Source of the DNA: Megaleporinus macrocephalus
Taxonomy: Eukaryota > Chordata > Actinopteri > Characiformes > Anostomidae
DNA: 64,000 nucleotides
Direction of reading: 5' to 3'
Assembly (NCBI GenBank): GCA_021613375.1
Contig: CM038710.1
Coordinates: forward strand, 27,901,763 to 27,965,762
Every line of letters starts with the position of its first letter. Within the stretch, counting starts at the first letter, position 1. A program made the translations under genes and the position numbers. This document shows positions 60,917-64,000 of this stretch, one piece after another. Under the pieces are notes generated by a model, which saw nothing but the letters and a program-made list of their open reading frames with translations, did not search any database and was not told where the DNA came from.

Positions 60917-63900
60917 ATGCCGCAATCCAAGAGCGAGAGTACAAGGTGTGCAAGGAACGCAGAGGGATGTCATGTTTTGAAAGAGGAGCAGGAAGATGAG
61001 GCTGATGATCTTAAAATCCATGCCTCTGTCCGGTCTGACGAAAGCTCGTCCACTCAGGTAATTCAGTGCAGTTTATGAAGATAAACTAAATTCAGCCCAA
61101 ACACCGAATTTCTTCTAACAGATGTGGTCGTATATATATATATATATATATAAACTCAAAAAAATATATATATATATCGTCGCTGTCCAATGAAAAACAT
61201 GTATTTCCATTTTTTACTTACATCATAAGTAAAGTATCTTCTGTGAAGTTGCCGTTTTGGAGATACTTATTTTTCAAAGCTAGACTTGATTGTCTGAGCA
61301 GGGTCTAAATCATACCTTAAATACTGAATTTAGTTGATTACAGAAAAATTGGCAAAAATATTATATGTCAAAATTCAAATAGTTTCATATTATTATATTG
61401 TCAGATTATAAAATATCTTTAATCATTGTTAGTTTTTTGTGTACATATTATTGTCATCTACATGCATTATGAGTTTAAAATGAACTACTGCTGAAAAATC
61501 GACAGGCCTTCTAAATCCTATTCTCATATAGAAACAATATTTATGTCCATCTTTTACCTGAATTAGGACAGTTATGTCCCATTTATTATATAAAATAATA
61601 ATCCATTATGACTTCTTTGTGGATTCATATTTTTTGAATGTGAAGTATTTGAAGTAAAGAGAAAAACACTGGATTTCTGAATCAGTGATCTGGTCGCGCA
61701 GTGCCCTGCTGTGGAATAACATTTTGCCATTTAATAAAGTCATTACATTATTTTCTCATATTAGATTGTTATTATTTGTCAGTGAGAAATATCTCTAAGA
61801 TTATCTGTTGAAGATTCAGTAATGCTTAGACAGGATGTCCCTTTGCCTGCTAAATGCTGTAAATGTTAATGCATCTGTTGGCGATACATTTTATTTATAA
61901 ATTTTATAAATTTATAAATTTGAACATTTCTTTATGTATTTGTGTGTTTATGTGTGTGTGTTTGTATTTGTGTCTCTGCAGAGTGCTGATAAAGCAGCAC
62001 ATACACACATTCTTCAGTTAGCATTTCAGAGTTCTCAGCTGACCCAGAATAGGCCATCTGTGCTCCGTTCTACCTCTCTCCTACCTCTGGGTTTGTACTG
62101 TGGCAAGAAAACATTTAATGTTACAGTTTTTAATATATAACTGCTGCTTGAGTCCTAGATAAGAATATATCTGTCTCGTCTGTAGACCTATACAGTTCAT
62201 TATTGTTTAGCAGCAAATATTATTTCCTTTGAAGTTTGATGTAAGAATTGTGTAGTTCTTACTTAAGATTATGTAGTGATTGGTAAGTTCTTAGCAATGT
62301 GTAATTCTTCCATGACTAATTAATTTCCATACTGTATTCCTTCTTCAGGACACGCCGGCTTTTCTGATCTTTCACCACGCGAGTGTGACCCAGCAGCCAA
62401 AAGTAGAGAAAAGGCCACAGGATATAGCTCTAGTCAAACTCTAGCACTCATCAATCAGCGCAAAACACCCAGCACTCAGCGGAACAGGTCAGACTCTCTA
62501 CCACTTATATCTTTTAATATTTCAAACCATGAATACAATTAGTACTACTTTAACTCAGCCAGCTCTCGATCGCAGCTCCCTTTAACGCTCTGAATAAAAA
62601 CCTGCATGTTAATGTGCTAAACCTGGCTGCAGCGAGACAGAGCAAGCCCATATCTGATGATTATGTCACTGTACTGATGCAGTACATCAATGTACATTTA
62701 TCCTTCACAGTCTCGCCCAGTCGGAGGTGATAAACTGTCTCTTTGTCAATGGACGGTGCGTTTGGCCTGGCTGTGATGAAATCTTTGAGGAGTTCCCTGT
62801 TTTCCTAAAGTGAGTCTACTTCATTTTTAAGATGCTGTAGTCAAACATGCCAACTATCTGGGTGCTCCCTGCCAGGCCTCTCAGTGGCTTTTATCACCCA
62901 AATACACATATTTTGCTCTAATTGTCCAGACACCTGAACCATCGACACAGCTGTGGAGACAAAACTATTGCACAGTGGAGGGTACAGCAAGAAAGGGTGC
63001 GGCATATGGAGAATCAGGTTTGTTTGTATGTATATGTAGTAGCATTCAGTGATATAACTTACAACAGAAGTAGCTTCAGCAGGATAGGCAGTGGGCATTT
63101 CAACAGTGAGAATTCCTTTGGATTTGTTTAAGACGTTGTTGTAGATTTTTGCCATTCAATTGAAATGCATTCACTCTGCGTCAGCTCGTCCAGGAGAGGC
63201 AGAGACTCCACGCCATGCAGCTCCATCTAAGGCTTTCTGAACACACCTCAGCACACTCAGTAAGAGTTATATTTCCCCTTACTACCATTTCCTCACACTC
63301 TCAGACTCTGTTTATTATGAAACTGTACCCAAAACAATATATTTTCCAATTGTCTTATTAACCACAAAAAAAACATCCAAAGTGAACTATATTGGTCATG
63401 GTTGTGCCATTGCAGGCACTTGATGTTTCTCTCATATGAAACGTATGGTGGTGTAATGTGTGGTTCTTTGTCAGAGAGCAGTTTTAGGCTGGTGGAGTCC
63501 ACTGGCAGCAATCCTGCCCCCACCTGAGGAGCCAGATGGAGGAGCAGAGTGGGCCAGCGATGCAGCAGGACGCCAGGAATACTGGCCCACGCCTGCCCCT
63601 CACCTACTGTCAGGTAACACCTACTAACACACTCACTTTCCCAGGGCTGTCACTATAGATAACACACACTCACATGCGTGCCCTTACATGCTAATGCAGA
63701 CCCACACACATGCCCTAAAAAAGGCTTTTGTCTTTCATTCACTGAAGATGACATTTTACCCTCAGTGGTGCGGCGACACCATCATTACAGGCAGACAGCT
63801 GTATCGTTTTCGTCACCTGGTATCATAATTATTAACCATGCTTTCCTACGAATCCATGACTTTATACATTTCTCTACATAATAGATTTCATCAATAGTAT

Positions 63901-63961
63901 GGAATGCTACAAATATGTCAATATCAGGCCCCCATATACCTATGCCTTCCTTATCAGATGG
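60917..63961 (+). CDS. foxp3: Forkhead box protein P3 (partial, 3' end beyond window)
   Basis: FOXP3 is the transcription factor that specifies regulatory T cells. Eight coding exons join in frame: 60917-61057, 61982-62090, 62349-62487, 62711-62809, 62930-63017, 63185-63259, 63475-63613 and 63885-63961 (867 nt, 289 codons so far). The N-terminal 130 residues are Ser/Gln/Glu-rich without clear motifs. The C2H2 zinc finger follows at about 138-168 (NGRCVWPGCDEIFEEFP, then FLKHLNHRH). A leucine-zipper-like coiled coil lies at about 176-205 (AQWRVQQERVRHMENQLV, ERQRLHAMQLHLRL). A low-complexity linker leads to HLLSDFINSMECYKYVNI and the first forkhead residues RPPYTYAFLIRW, where the window's last donor (GTAAGT) follows. 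Position near suv39h1 and gpr173 matches human Xp11.2 and favours FOXP3 over FOXP1/2/4, as does the short N-terminus without a long polyglutamine tract. The a or b fish copy is open. Confidence 0.93.
61130..61285 (+). repeat. (TA)n run and TIR element copy in foxp3 intron 2
   Basis: TA runs at 61131-61152 and 61168-61176 are followed directly by ATCGTCGCTGTCCAATGAAA and ACATGTATTTCCATTTTTT, then GAAGTTGCCGTTTTGGAGATAC. This is the best-preserved left end of the family seen at 1997, 26490, 32630 and 48455. The middle of the element is missing. Confidence 0.6.
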
Positions 63962-64000
63962 GTAAGTATGCAATTTCTGTGAATAATACATCTATTACTT

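Noticed and set aside
1..64000. CRISPR arrays, prokaryotic operons, rRNA or tRNA genes
   Set aside because: No direct-repeat/spacer pattern, Shine-Dalgarno-led gene clusters or cloverleaf-like sequences were noticed; the window is clearly vertebrate.

Overview
This window is vertebrate nuclear DNA, almost certainly from a teleost fish. It has long introns with GT/AG boundaries, conserved vertebrate gene families with fish-like residues, and many fish-type transposon remnants (Tc1/mariner, hAT-like MITEs, L1 and L2 LINE pieces). No prokaryotic-style operon, CRISPR array, tRNA or rRNA was seen. Repeat content is reminiscent of ostariophysan fishes (catfish/characin/cyprinid), but that is only an impression.

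Layout. 1-4.0 kb: no gene recognised; a MITE copy, an L2-like LINE tail and an AT-rich tandem array. 4.0-8.9 kb (+): mapre1 (EB1), seven coding exons, complete, 263 aa. 10.2-24.3 kb (+): a decayed EF-hand/WD-repeat gene of the WDR49/WDR64 (CFAP337) type, with stops, frameshifts and a lost splice acceptor, invaded by Tc1, hAT and L1 pieces. 24.5-25.9 kb (-): a two-exon PEX39 (C6orf226)-like gene, tail-to-tail with the decayed gene. 27.3-31.9 kb (+): an SLC51A (OST-alpha)-like transporter, seven exons, 414 aa. 35.4-38.6 kb (+): suv39h1, six exons, 411 aa. 45.5-46.7 kb (-): gpr173 (SREB3), a single coding exon, with a 5' UTR exon and a CpG-rich region 5-7 kb upstream. 58.0-64.0 kb (+): foxp3, with a TATA/octamer promoter, a noncoding first exon and eight coding exons; it runs off the window at the start of the forkhead domain.

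suv39h1, gpr173 and foxp3 all lie in human Xp11.2, so this part of the window is conserved linkage and supports the orthology calls. The genes do not form one pathway: they cover microtubule plus-end tracking, peroxisomal PTS2 import, organic solute export, H3K9 methylation, an orphan neuronal GPCR and the regulatory T-cell master regulator.

All coding joins given here were made by eye from splice signals and reading phase. For mapre1, pex39-like, slc51a-like, suv39h1 and foxp3, every exon junction keeps frame. That argues the assembly is accurate and that the lesions in the WD-repeat gene are real.
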